Positions 32,273 to 41,299 of a stretch of 64,000 nucleotides of DNA are shown here, piece by piece (the first letter of the stretch is position 1; each line of letters starts with the position of its first letter). This DNA comes from Pseudomonas grimontii. Lineage in GTDB: Bacteria; Pseudomonadota; Gammaproteobacteria; Pseudomonadales; Pseudomonadaceae. The notes beneath the pieces are model-generated. The model was not told the origin of the DNA. It made no database searches and saw nothing but the letters and a program-made list of their open reading frames with translations. A program made the position numbers and the translations under genes. The stretch is from positions 1 through 64,000 of the forward strand of contig NZ_VFES01000027.1 in the NCBI RefSeq assembly GCF_007858185.1, read 5' to 3'.

Positions 32273-34348
32273 TTACGCCGCCTGCACCTGATTACGCCCA
32301 GCCGCCTTTGCCCGATACAACGCCTCGTCGGCCCGCTTGAGTGCCAGCTCGCTGCGCTCACTCGGCTGCAACTGCGCCACGCCCATGGACACGGTAATGG
32401 TCACCGGTTCGCCCTTGAAGTGGAATGGGCAGGCCGCAATCGCGGCACGCAGTACTTCACCCACTGCCAGGGCATCCGACAGGGATGAGTCGGGCATCAG
32501 TAACACAAACTCCTCACCGCCAAACCGCGCGATAAAGTCGTTTGGGCGCAGGCGCTTGCGCAGTACGTTGGCGATGATTTTCAGCACCTTGTCACCCGCC
32601 AGATGACCATAGCCATCGTTGATGCGCTTGAAGTGATCCAGGTCCAACATCGCGAGCGACAGGCTATTGCCACGCTGGTGCCAGCTATTGACCTCATGAT
32701 CCAGGCGCTCGCTCCAGGCCGCGCGGTTAGGCAAGCCGGTGAGCGGATCGATCAGGGCCTTCTGGCGTTGCACCTCCAGGTGCTCACGGTAGCCCTGGGC
32801 TTCCTGCTCCATATTGGCGACCCGCTCGGCCAGGCCTTTCAAGCGCGCCGCCACTTCCTGCTCGCGCCGGTCACGTTGTTGCTGGTGCTCGTCCATGGTC
32901 CCGAGCAAACCTTCCAGATGGCTTTCGAGCACCTGCTTGAGGCTGTCCAGGTCCGCCGCTTCCTGGACGCTGCTTTGCAGACCGTCGACCTGTTCGCGAA
33001 TCTGCGTGTCCAGCTCCCTGGCCGCAGAGCGGCTGTCGGCATGGCCGTCGCTGGCCACTTGCAGATGACCCTGGAAGGCTTCGAGGCGTTCGTTGAGCTG
33101 TTTGAGGTAAGCCTCGAACTCGTGGTGGCCACTGTCGGTGATCGCCAGCATCAGCACCGCCAGGTCATCGAGGATCGGCAGCAATTCGTACCAATTCAAC
33201 CCGTGGGCCAAGCGCTCGCGCATGGCTTCGGCCTGAGGCCGATGGCGCTCGGGCAAAGCCAGCTCTTCCAGCAGGCCGATCAGGGTGTCTTCGATGTGCT
33301 TGGCCACGGAGCTGTACGACGGCTCCGGTGAATCCGGCAAGGAATAGGGGCCATCCGATTGAAGTTCGTCGGGGTCCAGTTCTTCGGCGTCGAGAACCGG
33401 TGGGAGCGAGAGGCTGCCGATCACCGTCTCCTCCGGCGCCTCGACGGCAACCTGCGGCGTTTCGATAAAGGCGGCGAGAGCGCTTTCGGAGGTGGGCTCT
33501 TCCACCTGCGGCTCGGGCTCCCTGGGCTCGACAGGTGCCGAAGATACGTCGACAGGCGCAGCCACTGCGACCTTTTGAGCAGGCGCCTCGTACACAAACT
33601 TTTCACTGGCGACATCGGCAACCTTGGCGGGCGCTGCAGCTCCAGGCTGCGCGGCGACCGGCTCATCAGGCGGCGGTGAAAATGCCCGCAGCGCTTGCGT
33701 CAACTCGTCGGACTGTTCGGGCTCCTGAGGCTCGGCGGCAGGCTTGGGCGCGACAGGCGCAACAGGTGCCGGGGGCGGGCTGGGGACGGGCTCGCTGGTC
33801 GCGGCCTCGCTCGAAACGTCCTTGGCACCAAACAGGCGTTGCAACAAACCCGGCCCTGGGCGCACAGCTTCACCTTCCGGCTCCAGGTTATTCAGCGCCT
33901 GCCCTTGCAGGCTGCTCAACTCGCTAAGCAACAACGGGATCTCACGGGCCTGGCTGACGCGGCCATCCAACTGCTTGGCAAAGGTCTTTAGCGGACGAGC
34001 TACCTCACGAGGCAGCGGCAGCTTTTGCAACTGCGTAACCAGGGACGTCAGTGCGCTGCTCATCTGGTCGATCCGGGTTTCGCGGCGCTGCTCCGAATCC
34101 AGTACCGCCTTCTCCAGGCGCGGCAGCAAGGCGGCGAGGGCGGCGTCCATGTCGTCGGTACGCACAACGTCGCGCATTTCCTTCATGCATTGGTCAACCG
34201 CGCGGTCGGTCCCTTCCGCCGCCAGCGTACTGCGCACCAGCCCACGGCGCAGCAGGTCGAGGCGGGCAGCCCAACGGCGTTCGAGCTTTTCTTGTTGCTC
34301 GATACTTAACAGGTATTTTTCTTTCCAGCGCTGGGCGTCGTCGCTCAT
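32273..34348 (-). CDS. dgcH: Diguanylate cyclase, DgcH-like
   Basis: This 691-residue cytoplasmic protein makes cyclic di-GMP. The C-terminal GGDEF domain has the active-site variant FGGEEF, with RRINDGYGH-type metal region as FKRINDGYGHLAGDK. A long N-terminal part is predicted mostly helical, with a proline-alanine-rich, acidic linker (about residues 185-345) and a coiled coil before the catalytic domain. No membrane helix is seen. Position and build match PA5487 (DgcH), reported as a steady-state cyclase. The ATG overlaps the end of the upstream exonuclease-type gene by four bases. Confidence 0.88.
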   Translation of the reverse strand: MSDDAQRWKEKYLLSIEQQEKLERRWAARLDLLRRGLVRSTLAAEGTDRAVDQCMKEMRDVVRTDDMDAALAALLPRLEKAVLDSEQRRETRIDQMSSALTSLVTQLQKLPLPREVARPLKTFAKQLDGRVSQAREIPLLLSELSSLQGQALNNLEPEGEAVRPGPGLLQRLFGAKDVSSEAATSEPVPSPPPAPVAPVAPKPAAEPQEPEQSDELTQALRAFSPPPDEPVAAQPGAAAPAKVADVASEKFVYEAPAQKVAVAAPVDVSSAPVEPREPEPQVEEPTSESALAAFIETPQVAVEAPEETVIGSLSLPPVLDAEELDPDELQSDGPYSLPDSPEPSYSSVAKHIEDTLIGLLEELALPERHRPQAEAMRERLAHGLNWYELLPILDDLAVLMLAITDSGHHEFEAYLKQLNERLEAFQGHLQVASDGHADSRSAARELDTQIREQVDGLQSSVQEAADLDSLKQVLESHLEGLLGTMDEHQQQRDRREQEVAARLKGLAERVANMEQEAQGYREHLEVQRQKALIDPLTGLPNRAAWSERLDHEVNSWHQRGNSLSLAMLDLDHFKRINDGYGHLAGDKVLKIIANVLRKRLRPNDFIARFGGEEFVLLMPDSSLSDALAVGEVLRAAIAACPFHFKGEPVTITVSMGVAQLQPSERSELALKRADEALYRAKAAGRNQVQAA

Positions 34349-35223
34349 GCAAGGGGTCCGCGAGGGCCGGGGCTCAACGCGGGTAATGCATCAGCCGTGA
34401 GCGAACCCGGCAGACGAATCTCTACCGCGACCGGCAGGTGATCGGAGATGGGCTGCGCCAGCACCTGCACACTCTCAAGCGTGAGGGTCGGACTGAGCAG
34501 GATATGGTCTAGACAGCGTTGCGGGCGCCAGCTGGGGAACGTGGCTTCGACTTGCGGCGCCAGTAACCCGAGGTCACGCAACGGGGAATTCAGCAGGAGG
34601 TCGTTCGCGTGGGTGTTCATGTCACCCATCAACACCTGATGCTTGTAGTTGCCAATCAGGTCGCGCACGTAGGCCAGCTGCAGGTTGCGCGTACGCCCTC
34701 CGAGCGCCAGGTGCATCATCACCACCACCAAGGCTTCAGGCCCTTCGCCAAAACGCACGAGAATCGCCCCGCGCCCCTTGGGGCCCGGCAACGGGTGATC
34801 TTCGATGGCCGTTGGCTTCAAGCGGCTGAGCACACCATTACTGTGCTGCGCCAGGCGCCCGAGGTTGCGATTGAGCTGCTGATACCAATAGGGGAAGGCC
34901 CCCAGATGCGCCAGGTGTTCGACCTGATTGATATAGCCGGAACGCATGCTGCCGCCGTCTGCTTCCTGCAGGGCGACCAAGTCGAAATCACTCAACAGGT
35001 CGCCGATCTTCTGCAGGTTACCGGCACGGCCGTTGTGGGGCAGCAAGTGCTGCCAGCCACGGGTGACGTAGTGCCGGTACTTCTCGGTACTGATGCCCAC
35101 TTGGATATTGAAGCTGAGCAGGCGCAGACGGCTGTCCGCCGGCAAGCCTGTGGACTCCAGGTGATGTTCGTTAACCTGCGGTTCATGCAGGCCAACGACA
35201 CGTTCGGTACCCCAGCGGCGCAT
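34345..35223 (-). CDS. Endonuclease/exonuclease/phosphatase family protein
   Basis: This 292-residue protein belongs to the EEP superfamily. It has the metal-binding motifs of the fold: LLSFNIQVG, VALQEADG with the metal-binding glutamate, VLMGDMNTHANDLLLN and the closing SDHLPVAVEI with the catalytic Asp-His pair. There is no signal peptide, so it acts in the cytoplasm; the substrate (nucleic acid or phosphoester) is unknown. It ends inside the diguanylate cyclase start and begins 11 bases after dsbA, suggesting one transcript of dsbA, this gene and dgcH. Confidence 0.87.
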   Translation of the reverse strand: MRRWGTERVVGLHEPQVNEHHLESTGLPADSRLRLLSFNIQVGISTEKYRHYVTRGWQHLLPHNGRAGNLQKIGDLLSDFDLVALQEADGGSMRSGYINQVEHLAHLGAFPYWYQQLNRNLGRLAQHSNGVLSRLKPTAIEDHPLPGPKGRGAILVRFGEGPEALVVVMMHLALGGRTRNLQLAYVRDLIGNYKHQVLMGDMNTHANDLLLNSPLRDLGLLAPQVEATFPSWRPQRCLDHILLSPTLTLESVQVLAQPISDHLPVAVEIRLPGSLTADALPALSPGPRGPLA

Positions 35224-35233
35224 GAGGAGCCCC

Positions 35234-35869
35234 TTACTTGGCTGCGCGTTCTTTGGCGATCAGCTGGTCGGCAACATTGAGGGTCGCTTCAGGACCACCG
35301 GTGGTGCCCAGGTCGAAACGGTACTTGCCGTTGACAATCATGGTCGGTACGCCTTGCACGCCGTACTTCTGCGCCAGTTCCTTAGCCTGTTTGATCTGGC
35401 CCTGGATGGCGAAGGAGTTGAAGGTGGCCAGGAACTTGTCCTTGTCGACGCCCTGGGTGGCAATGAAGTCAGCCATTTCGTCCGGCTTGGTCAGGCGCTT
35501 GCCTTGTTTCTGGATGGCGTCGAATACGGCGTTGTGGACCTTGTGCTCCACACCCATGGCTTCGAGGGTCAGGAACAGTTGGCCGTGGGCATCCCATGGG
35601 CCGCCGAACATGGCGGGGATGCGCTTGAAGTTCACGTCTTTAGGCAGCTTCTCGACCCAAGGGTTGATGACCGGCTCAAAAGCGTAGCAATGCGGGCAGC
35701 CGTACCAGAACAGCTCCACCACTTCGATCTTGCCCGGTACCGAAACCGGCACTGGGTTGGCCAATTCAACGTAGGTCTTACCGGCTTCAAGCGGCACATC
35801 GGCAGCTTGCGCGGTCATGCCGAAGAGGCTGGCAGTGACGAGAGCGGCGCTGAGGATCAGATTACGCAT
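35234..35869 (-). CDS. dsbA: Periplasmic thiol:disulfide oxidase DsbA
   Basis: This 211-residue protein has a signal peptide (cut near AQAA, residue 23) and a thioredoxin fold with an inserted helical domain. The active site is Cys58-Pro-His-Cys61 in FWYGCPHCYAFEP, the classical DsbA motif, and the cis-proline loop is VQGVPTMIVNG. It introduces disulfides into exported proteins and is re-oxidised by DsbB. A GGAG-type ribosome site lies ahead of the ATG. A terminator separates it from cytochrome c4 upstream. Confidence 0.95.
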   Translation of the reverse strand: MRNLILSAALVTASLFGMTAQAADVPLEAGKTYVELANPVPVSVPGKIEVVELFWYGCPHCYAFEPVINPWVEKLPKDVNFKRIPAMFGGPWDAHGQLFLTLEAMGVEHKVHNAVFDAIQKQGKRLTKPDEMADFIATQGVDKDKFLATFNSFAIQGQIKQAKELAQKYGVQGVPTMIVNGKYRFDLGTTGGPEATLNVADQLIAKERAAK

Positions 35870-35963
35870 GCTTTACTCCTGGACAAATAAAGTCGCCTCA
35901 CGCGACCTTTGTTGTGACAGGTCTACGCGGGCATGAGTTCGTTAGTGTAACGGCAGCGGCCAC

Positions 35964-35992
35964 AAAAAAGGGCAGCCTAAGCCACCCTTTTT
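35964..35992 (-). terminator. Terminator of the cytochrome c genes
   Basis: On the minus strand AAAAAGGGTGGC, a short TTAG loop and GCTGCCC followed by six T form an imperfect stem 45 bases after the cytochrome c4 stop. The A-run on the other side makes it usable in both directions. Confidence 0.75.
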
Positions 35993-36037
35993 ATGCTTGC
36001 ATCGATGGATTAATCGAGCGTTAACGTTGCGTGCACC

Positions 36038-36664
36038 TTAGTGCAGGCCCTGGATGTAGCTGGAGACGGCTGCAATGTCCTCGTCACTCAGCTTGCGAGC
36101 GATGGTACGCATGATCATCGCATCACCATCGTTGGCCCGGCCGGCTTCTTCTTTACGGAAATCGGTCAACTGCTTGGCAACGTATTGGGCATGCTGGCCA
36201 CCCAGGTGCGGGAAGCCCGCTGCAGCAATCCCTGCGCCATTTGGCGAGTGGCAGCCAATGCAGGCTGGGAGGCCCTTATCGAGGTCACCGCCGCGGAACA
36301 GTTTTTCGCCACGGGCCACCAGCTTCGGATCAGCAGCTCCCACACTGCCTTTCTGGCTGGCAAAATACGCCGCGATATCCGCCAGGTCCTGATCACTGAG
36401 GTTGGTCAGCAAGCCGGTCATTTCCAGGACCGTGCGCTTGCCATCCTTGATGTCGTGCATCTGCTTGGTCAGGTAACGTTCACCCTGGCCGGCCAGTTTG
36501 GGGAAGTTCGGCGCCGGGCTGTTACCATCCGGCCCATGGCAAGCACCACATACGGCGGCTTTCGCTTGGCCGGCAGTGGCAACACCTTTAGGGGGGCCCT
36601 CTGCAGCAAAGGCAACACCGGTGATGCCCAAGGTCAACAGCAGACTCACGATCAGTTTGTTCAT
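36038..36664 (-). CDS. cc4: Diheme cytochrome c4
   Basis: This 208-residue exported protein has two heme c sites, Cys39-Gly-Ala-Cys42-His43 and Cys135-Ile-Gly-Cys138-His139, each in a homologous half, with methionine ligands in the DGKRTVLEMTG and DGDAMIMRTIA regions. A signal peptide ends at FAAE. It is a periplasmic electron carrier between the bc1 complex and oxidases such as cbb3. The terminal oxidase genes lie 20 kb away, so it is not tied to one oxidase by position. It begins 33 bases after the monoheme cytochrome gene. Confidence 0.94.
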   Translation of the reverse strand: MNKLIVSLLLTLGITGVAFAAEGPPKGVATAGQAKAAVCGACHGPDGNSPAPNFPKLAGQGERYLTKQMHDIKDGKRTVLEMTGLLTNLSDQDLADIAAYFASQKGSVGAADPKLVARGEKLFRGGDLDKGLPACIGCHSPNGAGIAAAGFPHLGGQHAQYVAKQLTDFRKEEAGRANDGDAMIMRTIARKLSDEDIAAVSSYIQGLH

Positions 36665-36697
36665 CAGCTAATCCAACTACGGCTAAGGGTTTAAGAG

Positions 36698-37000
36698 TTA
36701 TCTACCGGGTTTACTCACCATCAACTCAATGATGGCCTGGTAATCCTCGGTACTGCAGTCCATGCACAAACCACGCGGCGGCATTGCCTTGAAACCCTGG
36801 GTCACGTGTTGCACCAGCGTGTCCATGCCCTGCGCCAGTCTTGGCGCCCAGGCTGCCTGGTCACCCCGCTTCGGGGCATTCGGCAGTTGGCCAGCATGGC
36901 AAGCCACGCAAACTCGGTTGTACAGCGCTTCCGGATCCTGTGTAGCCTGAGCACCATAAAGCGGAATCAGGACACCGATAGCGAGCAACCATCTGGTCAT
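36698..37000 (-). CDS. Monoheme cytochrome c5-like protein
   Basis: This 100-residue exported cytochrome has one heme site, Cys31-Val-Ala-Cys34-His35, and a methionine ligand in GFKAMPPRG. The C-terminal CMDC adds the extra cysteine pair typical of cytochrome c5. A signal peptide ends near AQAT. It is the first gene of a two-gene unit with cc4 and probably feeds electrons into the same periplasmic pool. Confidence 0.9.
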   Translation of the reverse strand: MTRWLLAIGVLIPLYGAQATQDPEALYNRVCVACHAGQLPNAPKRGDQAAWAPRLAQGMDTLVQHVTQGFKAMPPRGLCMDCSTEDYQAIIELMVSKPGR

Positions 37001-37192
37001 ACATCGACCTTTTCAGGGTTTGAGAGCGTTTTGCGTTCTAATGCGCAATAAAGGTCTATCGCTCCCGTGAACTTCATCCTTCGCTGGGACAAAGCACACA
37101 CAAAATCTGCGGCATTATATACTGGCGCTACTGAAACGGAAACGACACCGCTTGCCGCACCCTTTTTCGGCACCGCCCACATCGGAAATCTC

Positions 37193-37834
37193 ATGCAACT
37201 CAAGAACCCCATCCTCGGCCTGTGCCAACAGTCCACCTTCATGCTCAGCGCCGCCAAAGTTGACCAATGCCCCGATGACGAAGGCTTTGAAGTCGCCTTC
37301 GCCGGCCGCTCCAACGCCGGTAAATCCAGCGCACTGAACACCCTGACCCACGCCAGCCTGGCGCGCACCTCGAAAACCCCGGGTCGCACACAGTTACTCA
37401 ACTTCTTCAAGCTAGACGATGATCGGCGTCTGGTCGACCTGCCAGGCTACGGTTATGCAAAAGTACCTATCCCGCTGAAGCTGCACTGGCAGCGTCACCT
37501 GGAGGCTTATCTGGGTGGCCGCGAGAGTTTGAAGGGGTTGATCCTGATGATGGACATCCGTCATCCAATGACCGACTTCGACCTGCTGATGCTCGATTGG
37601 GCTGTCGCCAGCGGCATGCCGATGCATATCCTGCTGACCAAGGCCGACAAGCTCACCTACGGCGCAGCCAAGAACACCCTTCTCAAAGTGCAGTCCGAAA
37701 TCCGTAAGGGTTGGGGTGACACCATTACCATCCAGCTGTTCTCGGCGCCCAAGCGCATGGGCCTGGAAGATGCCTATACCGTGTTGGCCGGCTGGATGGA
37801 ATTGGCTGACAAAGGTGCGGAACTCGCGGAATAA
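37193..37834 (+). CDS. engB: Ribosome biogenesis GTPase EngB/YihA
   Basis: This 213-residue GTPase acts in 50S subunit assembly. It shows G1 GRSNAGKSS, the threonine of G2 in KTPGRTQL, G3 VDLPGYGYAKV and G4 LLTKADKLT. The ATG at 37193 (MQLKNPILGLCQQSTFM) fits the family; the frame runs open upstream to 37067 but without likeness. It is convergent with polA, the sRNA ersA lying between them on the minus strand, the same context as in P. aeruginosa and, with spf, in E. coli. Confidence 0.94.
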   Translation: MQLKNPILGLCQQSTFMLSAAKVDQCPDDEGFEVAFAGRSNAGKSSALNTLTHASLARTSKTPGRTQLLNFFKLDDDRRLVDLPGYGYAKVPIPLKLHWQRHLEAYLGGRESLKGLILMMDIRHPMTDFDLLMLDWAVASGMPMHILLTKADKLTYGAAKNTLLKVQSEIRKGWGDTITIQLFSAPKRMGLEDAYTVLAGWMELADKGAELAE

Positions 37835-37847
37835 CTTTTCTGCGGGC

Positions 37848-37977
37848 AAAAAAAACCCCGGACTTCGTATGGGGAGGGGAAGTTCGGGGTTCAAGTTCCG
37901 GACCGCTAGGGCGGGGTCCAGATATCTGCCAACACTTAACACAACATAGGAGCATTGAAGGGCTTCACCACCCATTC
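37848..37977 (-). ncRNA. ersA: Small regulatory RNA ErsA (Spot 42-like locus)
   Basis: The place between engB and polA, on the polA strand, is that of ErsA in P. aeruginosa (about 132 nt). The 3' end is a terminator hairpin: AACCCCGAACTT pairs with AAGTCCGGGGTT (one G-U) and is followed by eight T (37855-37848). Its loop shows the C-rich TCCCCTCCCC, the type of stretch ErsA uses to pair with algC-like targets. The 5' end is set about 7 bases after a clear AlgU-type -10 box. The predicted length, about 130, agrees. Exact ends are estimates. Confidence 0.85.
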
Positions 37978-37983
37978 AGTAAC

Positions 37984-38011
37984 TCTGAGTAGCAGTTCAC
38001 AGGTTAAGTTC
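37984..38011 (-). promoter_or_regulatory. AlgU (sigma-22)-type promoter of ersA
   Basis: Read on the minus strand, GAACTT (38011-38006), a 17-base spacer and TCAGA (37988-37984) match the AlgU/RpoE consensus GAACTT-N16/17-TCtga. ErsA of P. aeruginosa is known to be AlgU-dependent, so envelope stress should switch on this RNA. Confidence 0.8.
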
Positions 38012-38068
38012 CGGCAGGTTCAAAAAACTATTGGAAATAACCGACGGCCGTTTCCGATCTAAAGCACT

Positions 38069-38090
38069 CCGCCACCCTGCGCGGTGGCGG
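38069..38090 (-). terminator. Hairpin after polA
   Basis: CCGCCACC (38069-38076) and GGTGGCGG (38083-38090) are perfect arms around six bases, 14 bases past the polA stop. The downstream minus-strand sequence AGTGCTTTAG is only weakly T-rich, so termination may be partial before the ersA promoter. Confidence 0.5.
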
Positions 38091-38103
38091 TGAGGCCGCG
38101 AAA

Positions 38104-40878
38104 TCAGTGCGCTTCGTCCCAGTTGTTGCCTACGCCAACGTCCACCACCAACGGCACATCCAACTGCGCGGCCGCACTCATGTGCTCGCGAATCTTCTCG
38201 CTGACCTCTGCCACCAGATCCTCACGCACTTCCAGCACCAATTCATCGTGCACCTGCAGGATCACCTTGGCATCCAGGCCCGACTCGGTCAGCCAGTTAT
38301 CCACCAATACCATGGCTTTCTTGATGATATCCGCCGCCGTGCCCTGCATCGGCGCGTTGATCGCCGTGCGTTCTGCGGCCGCACGCTCCTGGGGCTTGTT
38401 GGAGTTGATATCCGGCAAATACAGCCGACGCCCGAAAAAGGTTTCCACGTAGCCTTGATCGGCAGCCTGGGCGCGGGTGCGCTCCATGTACTCGCGAACT
38501 CCTGGGTAGCGGGCGAAGTACACATCGATATAAGCCTTTGCGGTCTTGGTATCGACACCGATGTCCTTGCCGAGCTTCTGCGCCCCCATGCCGTAGATCA
38601 GGCCAAAGTTGATCGCCTTGGCACTGCGACGCTGATCGGACGTGACCTCAGCCAATTCAACCTTGAATACCTCGGCCGCCGTGGCGGTATGCACGTCCAG
38701 GTCATTGCGAAACGCATTCATCAGCCCCTCGTCCTTGGACAGGTGCGCCATGATCCGCAGTTCGATCTGCGAATAGTCCGCCGCCAGCAGTTTGTAGCCC
38801 TTAGGCGCCACAAATGCCTGGCGAATGCGCCGCCCTTCAGCGGTACGCACCGGGATGTTCTGCAAGTTCGGGTCGCTGGAAGACAGCCGCCCGGTCGCCG
38901 CCACCGCCTGATGGTAAGAGGTGTGAACACGTCCGGTACGCGGGTTGATCTGCTCCGGCAAGCGGTCGGTGTAAGTGCTTTTGAGCTTGCTCATGCTGCG
39001 GTACTGCATCAGTACCTTGGGCAGCGGATAGTCATCTTCGGCCAGTTTGGCCAGCACTTCTTCAGCCGTGGACGCTTGCCCCTTGCCAGTCTTCTTCAGT
39101 ACCGGCATCCCCAATTTCTCGTAGAGAATCGCCCCGAGCTGCTTGGGCGAACCCAGATTGAATTCTTCGCCGGCGATCTCGAACGCCTGGCGCTCCAGTT
39201 CAACCATCTTGTTACCCAACTCGATGCTCTGGACACCGAGCAGCTGCGCATCCACCAGGGCGCCTTGGCGCTCGATACGCGCCAGCACCGGTACCAGGGG
39301 GATTTCGATGTCTGTCAGCACACTCGCCAGGCTCGGTATGGCCGCAAGCTGTGCGTGCAATGCCTGATGCAGGCGCAACGTCACGTCTGCATCTTCGGCG
39401 GCATAAGGGCCAGCCTGTTCGAGCGGGATCTGGTCGAACGTCAGCTGCTTGGCGCCTTTGCCGGCGATGTCCTGAAAGCTGACGGTGTCGTAGTCCAGGT
39501 ACTTCTTGGCCAGGCTGTCCATGTCATGGCGGGTCGCGGTGGAATTCAACACGTAGGATTCAAGCATGGTGTCGAAAGCAATGCCGCGCACGCTGATGCC
39601 ATTCGCCGGGTCGCCGCCGATGGCGCAGTTGGCCAGGATATTCATGTCGAACTTGGCGTGCTGGCCGACCTTGAGCTTGCTCGGATCTTCCAGCAATGGC
39701 TTCAGGGCCAGCAACACGGTATCGCGATCCAACTGCTGCGGCGCACCGATGTAGGAATGGGTCAGCGGGATGTAGGCCGCTTCATGGGGCTGCACGGCGA
39801 AGGACACCCCCACCAGTTGCGCCTGTTGAGCGTCGATCCCGGTGGTTTCGGTGTCGAAGGCGAACAACGTCGCGTCATTGAGCTTCTTCAGCCAGGCATC
39901 GAATGTGGCTTGGTCGAGGATGGTGGTATAGGTTGTCTCTGCCGGTGCAGCCTCAACAATCTCTTCGGCAACAGGCGCGGCCTTGAGCTCCACCCGCTTG
40001 GCATCGCGCTGAATCTCATCGAACCAGCTCTTGAACTCCAGCAGGGTGTAAAGCTCCAGCAACTTTTCGCGATCCGGTTCAATCAGGTGCAAATCGTCCA
40101 GACCAATGTCCAGCGGCACATCGATCTTGATCGTCGCCAACTGATAGGAAAGGAATGCCATCTCCTTATGCTCTTCCAGCTTCGCCGGCAGCGTCTTGGC
40201 GCCCCGGATCGGCAGGGTCGGCACAATGTCCAACTGCTCATAAAGCTCTTTGAGGCCGCCATTCACGCCCACCAGCAAGCCGGAAGCGGTCTTCGGACCA
40301 ATACCCGGAACGCCCGGGATGTTGTCGGACGAATCGCCCATCAACGCCAGATAGTCGATGATCTGCTCCGGAGCGACACCAAATTTCTCCTTTACGCCCT
40401 CAATGTCCATCGAGCTACCGGTCATGGTGTTGACCAGGGTAATGTGCCCGTCGACCAACTGCGCCATGTCCTTATCGCCGGTGGAGATCACCACCGGACG
40501 GTCAGCGGCCGCGCTGCTACGGGCCAGGGTGCCGATCACGTCATCGGCCTCGACGCCTTCGACGCATAGCAATGGGAAGCCCAAGGCGATCACGCTTTGG
40601 TGCAGGGGTTCGATTTGCACGCGCATGTCATCGGGCATGCTTGGGCGGTTGGCCTTATATCCGGCGTACATGTCATCGCGAAACGTCCCACCCTTGGCGT
40701 CGAACACCACCGCGAACGGGCTGTCCGGGTACTGCTTGCGCAGGCTTTTGAGCATGTTCAACACGCCCTTGACCGCACCGGTCGGCAGGCCTTTGGAGGT
40801 GGTCAGCGGTGGCAGCGCATGGAACGCGCGGTACAGGTAAGACGAACCGTCCACCAGGACGAGGGGTGCTTGGCTCAT
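38104..40878 (-). CDS. polA: DNA polymerase I
   Basis: This 924-residue enzyme has all three domains. The 5'-3' exonuclease begins MSQAPLVLVDGSSYLYRAFH and has the helix-hairpin-helix around GVPGIGPKTASGLL. The 3'-5' exonuclease begins with FAFDTETTGID and keeps its Asp-Glu pair. The polymerase has motif A LAADYSQIELRIMAH, motif B RRSAKAINFGLIYGMG and motif C ILQVHDELVLEV. It fills gaps and removes RNA primers. The ATG at 40878 is used; a TTG at 40890 with AAGG ahead is an alternative start adding four residues. Confidence 0.96.
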   Translation of the reverse strand: MSQAPLVLVDGSSYLYRAFHALPPLTTSKGLPTGAVKGVLNMLKSLRKQYPDSPFAVVFDAKGGTFRDDMYAGYKANRPSMPDDMRVQIEPLHQSVIALGFPLLCVEGVEADDVIGTLARSSAAADRPVVISTGDKDMAQLVDGHITLVNTMTGSSMDIEGVKEKFGVAPEQIIDYLALMGDSSDNIPGVPGIGPKTASGLLVGVNGGLKELYEQLDIVPTLPIRGAKTLPAKLEEHKEMAFLSYQLATIKIDVPLDIGLDDLHLIEPDREKLLELYTLLEFKSWFDEIQRDAKRVELKAAPVAEEIVEAAPAETTYTTILDQATFDAWLKKLNDATLFAFDTETTGIDAQQAQLVGVSFAVQPHEAAYIPLTHSYIGAPQQLDRDTVLLALKPLLEDPSKLKVGQHAKFDMNILANCAIGGDPANGISVRGIAFDTMLESYVLNSTATRHDMDSLAKKYLDYDTVSFQDIAGKGAKQLTFDQIPLEQAGPYAAEDADVTLRLHQALHAQLAAIPSLASVLTDIEIPLVPVLARIERQGALVDAQLLGVQSIELGNKMVELERQAFEIAGEEFNLGSPKQLGAILYEKLGMPVLKKTGKGQASTAEEVLAKLAEDDYPLPKVLMQYRSMSKLKSTYTDRLPEQINPRTGRVHTSYHQAVAATGRLSSSDPNLQNIPVRTAEGRRIRQAFVAPKGYKLLAADYSQIELRIMAHLSKDEGLMNAFRNDLDVHTATAAEVFKVELAEVTSDQRRSAKAINFGLIYGMGAQKLGKDIGVDTKTAKAYIDVYFARYPGVREYMERTRAQAADQGYVETFFGRRLYLPDINSNKPQERAAAERTAINAPMQGTAADIIKKAMVLVDNWLTESGLDAKVILQVHDELVLEVREDLVAEVSEKIREHMSAAAQLDVPLVVDVGVGNNWDEAH

Positions 40879-40952
40879 GAGCAGGATCAACCTTTTCGGC
40901 GGGTCAGGCGCTAGAATAGCCGGACCAATGAAAACAAAGGGACAAGGTTATC

Positions 40953-41243
40953 ATGCGTACATTCAATCGCCTGCTGTTGACCGGCCTGATTGCACTCGCT
41001 CCGATGGTTGCCATCGCAGCAGACAGTGCCCCTTCGGGTGATCCGGAAGTTACCATTCGCACGGAAGGCGACCGGACAATCCAGGAGTACCGTCAAAACG
41101 GCTTCCTGTATGCAATCAAGGTGACCGTAAAAGGCGCGCCACCGTATTTCCTGGTGCGCGCGGACGGAACAGACGCGAACTTCATCCGCTCTGACCAGCC
41201 GGATATGCTGATCCCGTCATGGAAGATCTTCGAATGGAAATGA
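40953..41243 (+). CDS. DUF2782 family exported protein
   Basis: This 96-residue protein has a signal peptide (cut near AIAA, residue 22) and a compact domain with EVTIRTEGDRTIQEYRQNG, YAIKVTVKG and PPYFLVRADG, which is the DUF2782 pattern. The family is found in gammaproteobacteria between polA and thrB and has no known function. It is divergent from polA with 74 bases between and stands just ahead of thrB behind a hairpin (41261-41281). Confidence 0.88.
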   Translation: MRTFNRLLLTGLIALAPMVAIAADSAPSGDPEVTIRTEGDRTIQEYRQNGFLYAIKVTVKGAPPYFLVRADGTDANFIRSDQPDMLIPSWKIFEWK

Positions 41244-41260
41244 TTTCTTAACTTCAATTG

Positions 41261-41281
41261 GCGCCGCCCACTGCGGCGCCC
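41261..41281 (+). repeat. Perfect GC hairpin between DUF2782 gene and thrB
   Basis: GGCGCCGC (41261-41268) and GCGGCGCC (41274-41281) enclose CCACT. A GTTTT stretch follows only at 41291, so it may weakly end the DUF2782 transcript or only shape the thrB leader. Confidence 0.45.
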
Positions 41282-41299
41282 GTACTGGCAGTTTTAACC

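Noticed and set aside
38107..40569. 820-codon open frame opposite polA
   Set aside because: It lies wholly antisense to the three intact domains of DNA polymerase I and has no family likeness; such frames are usual in GC-rich genes.
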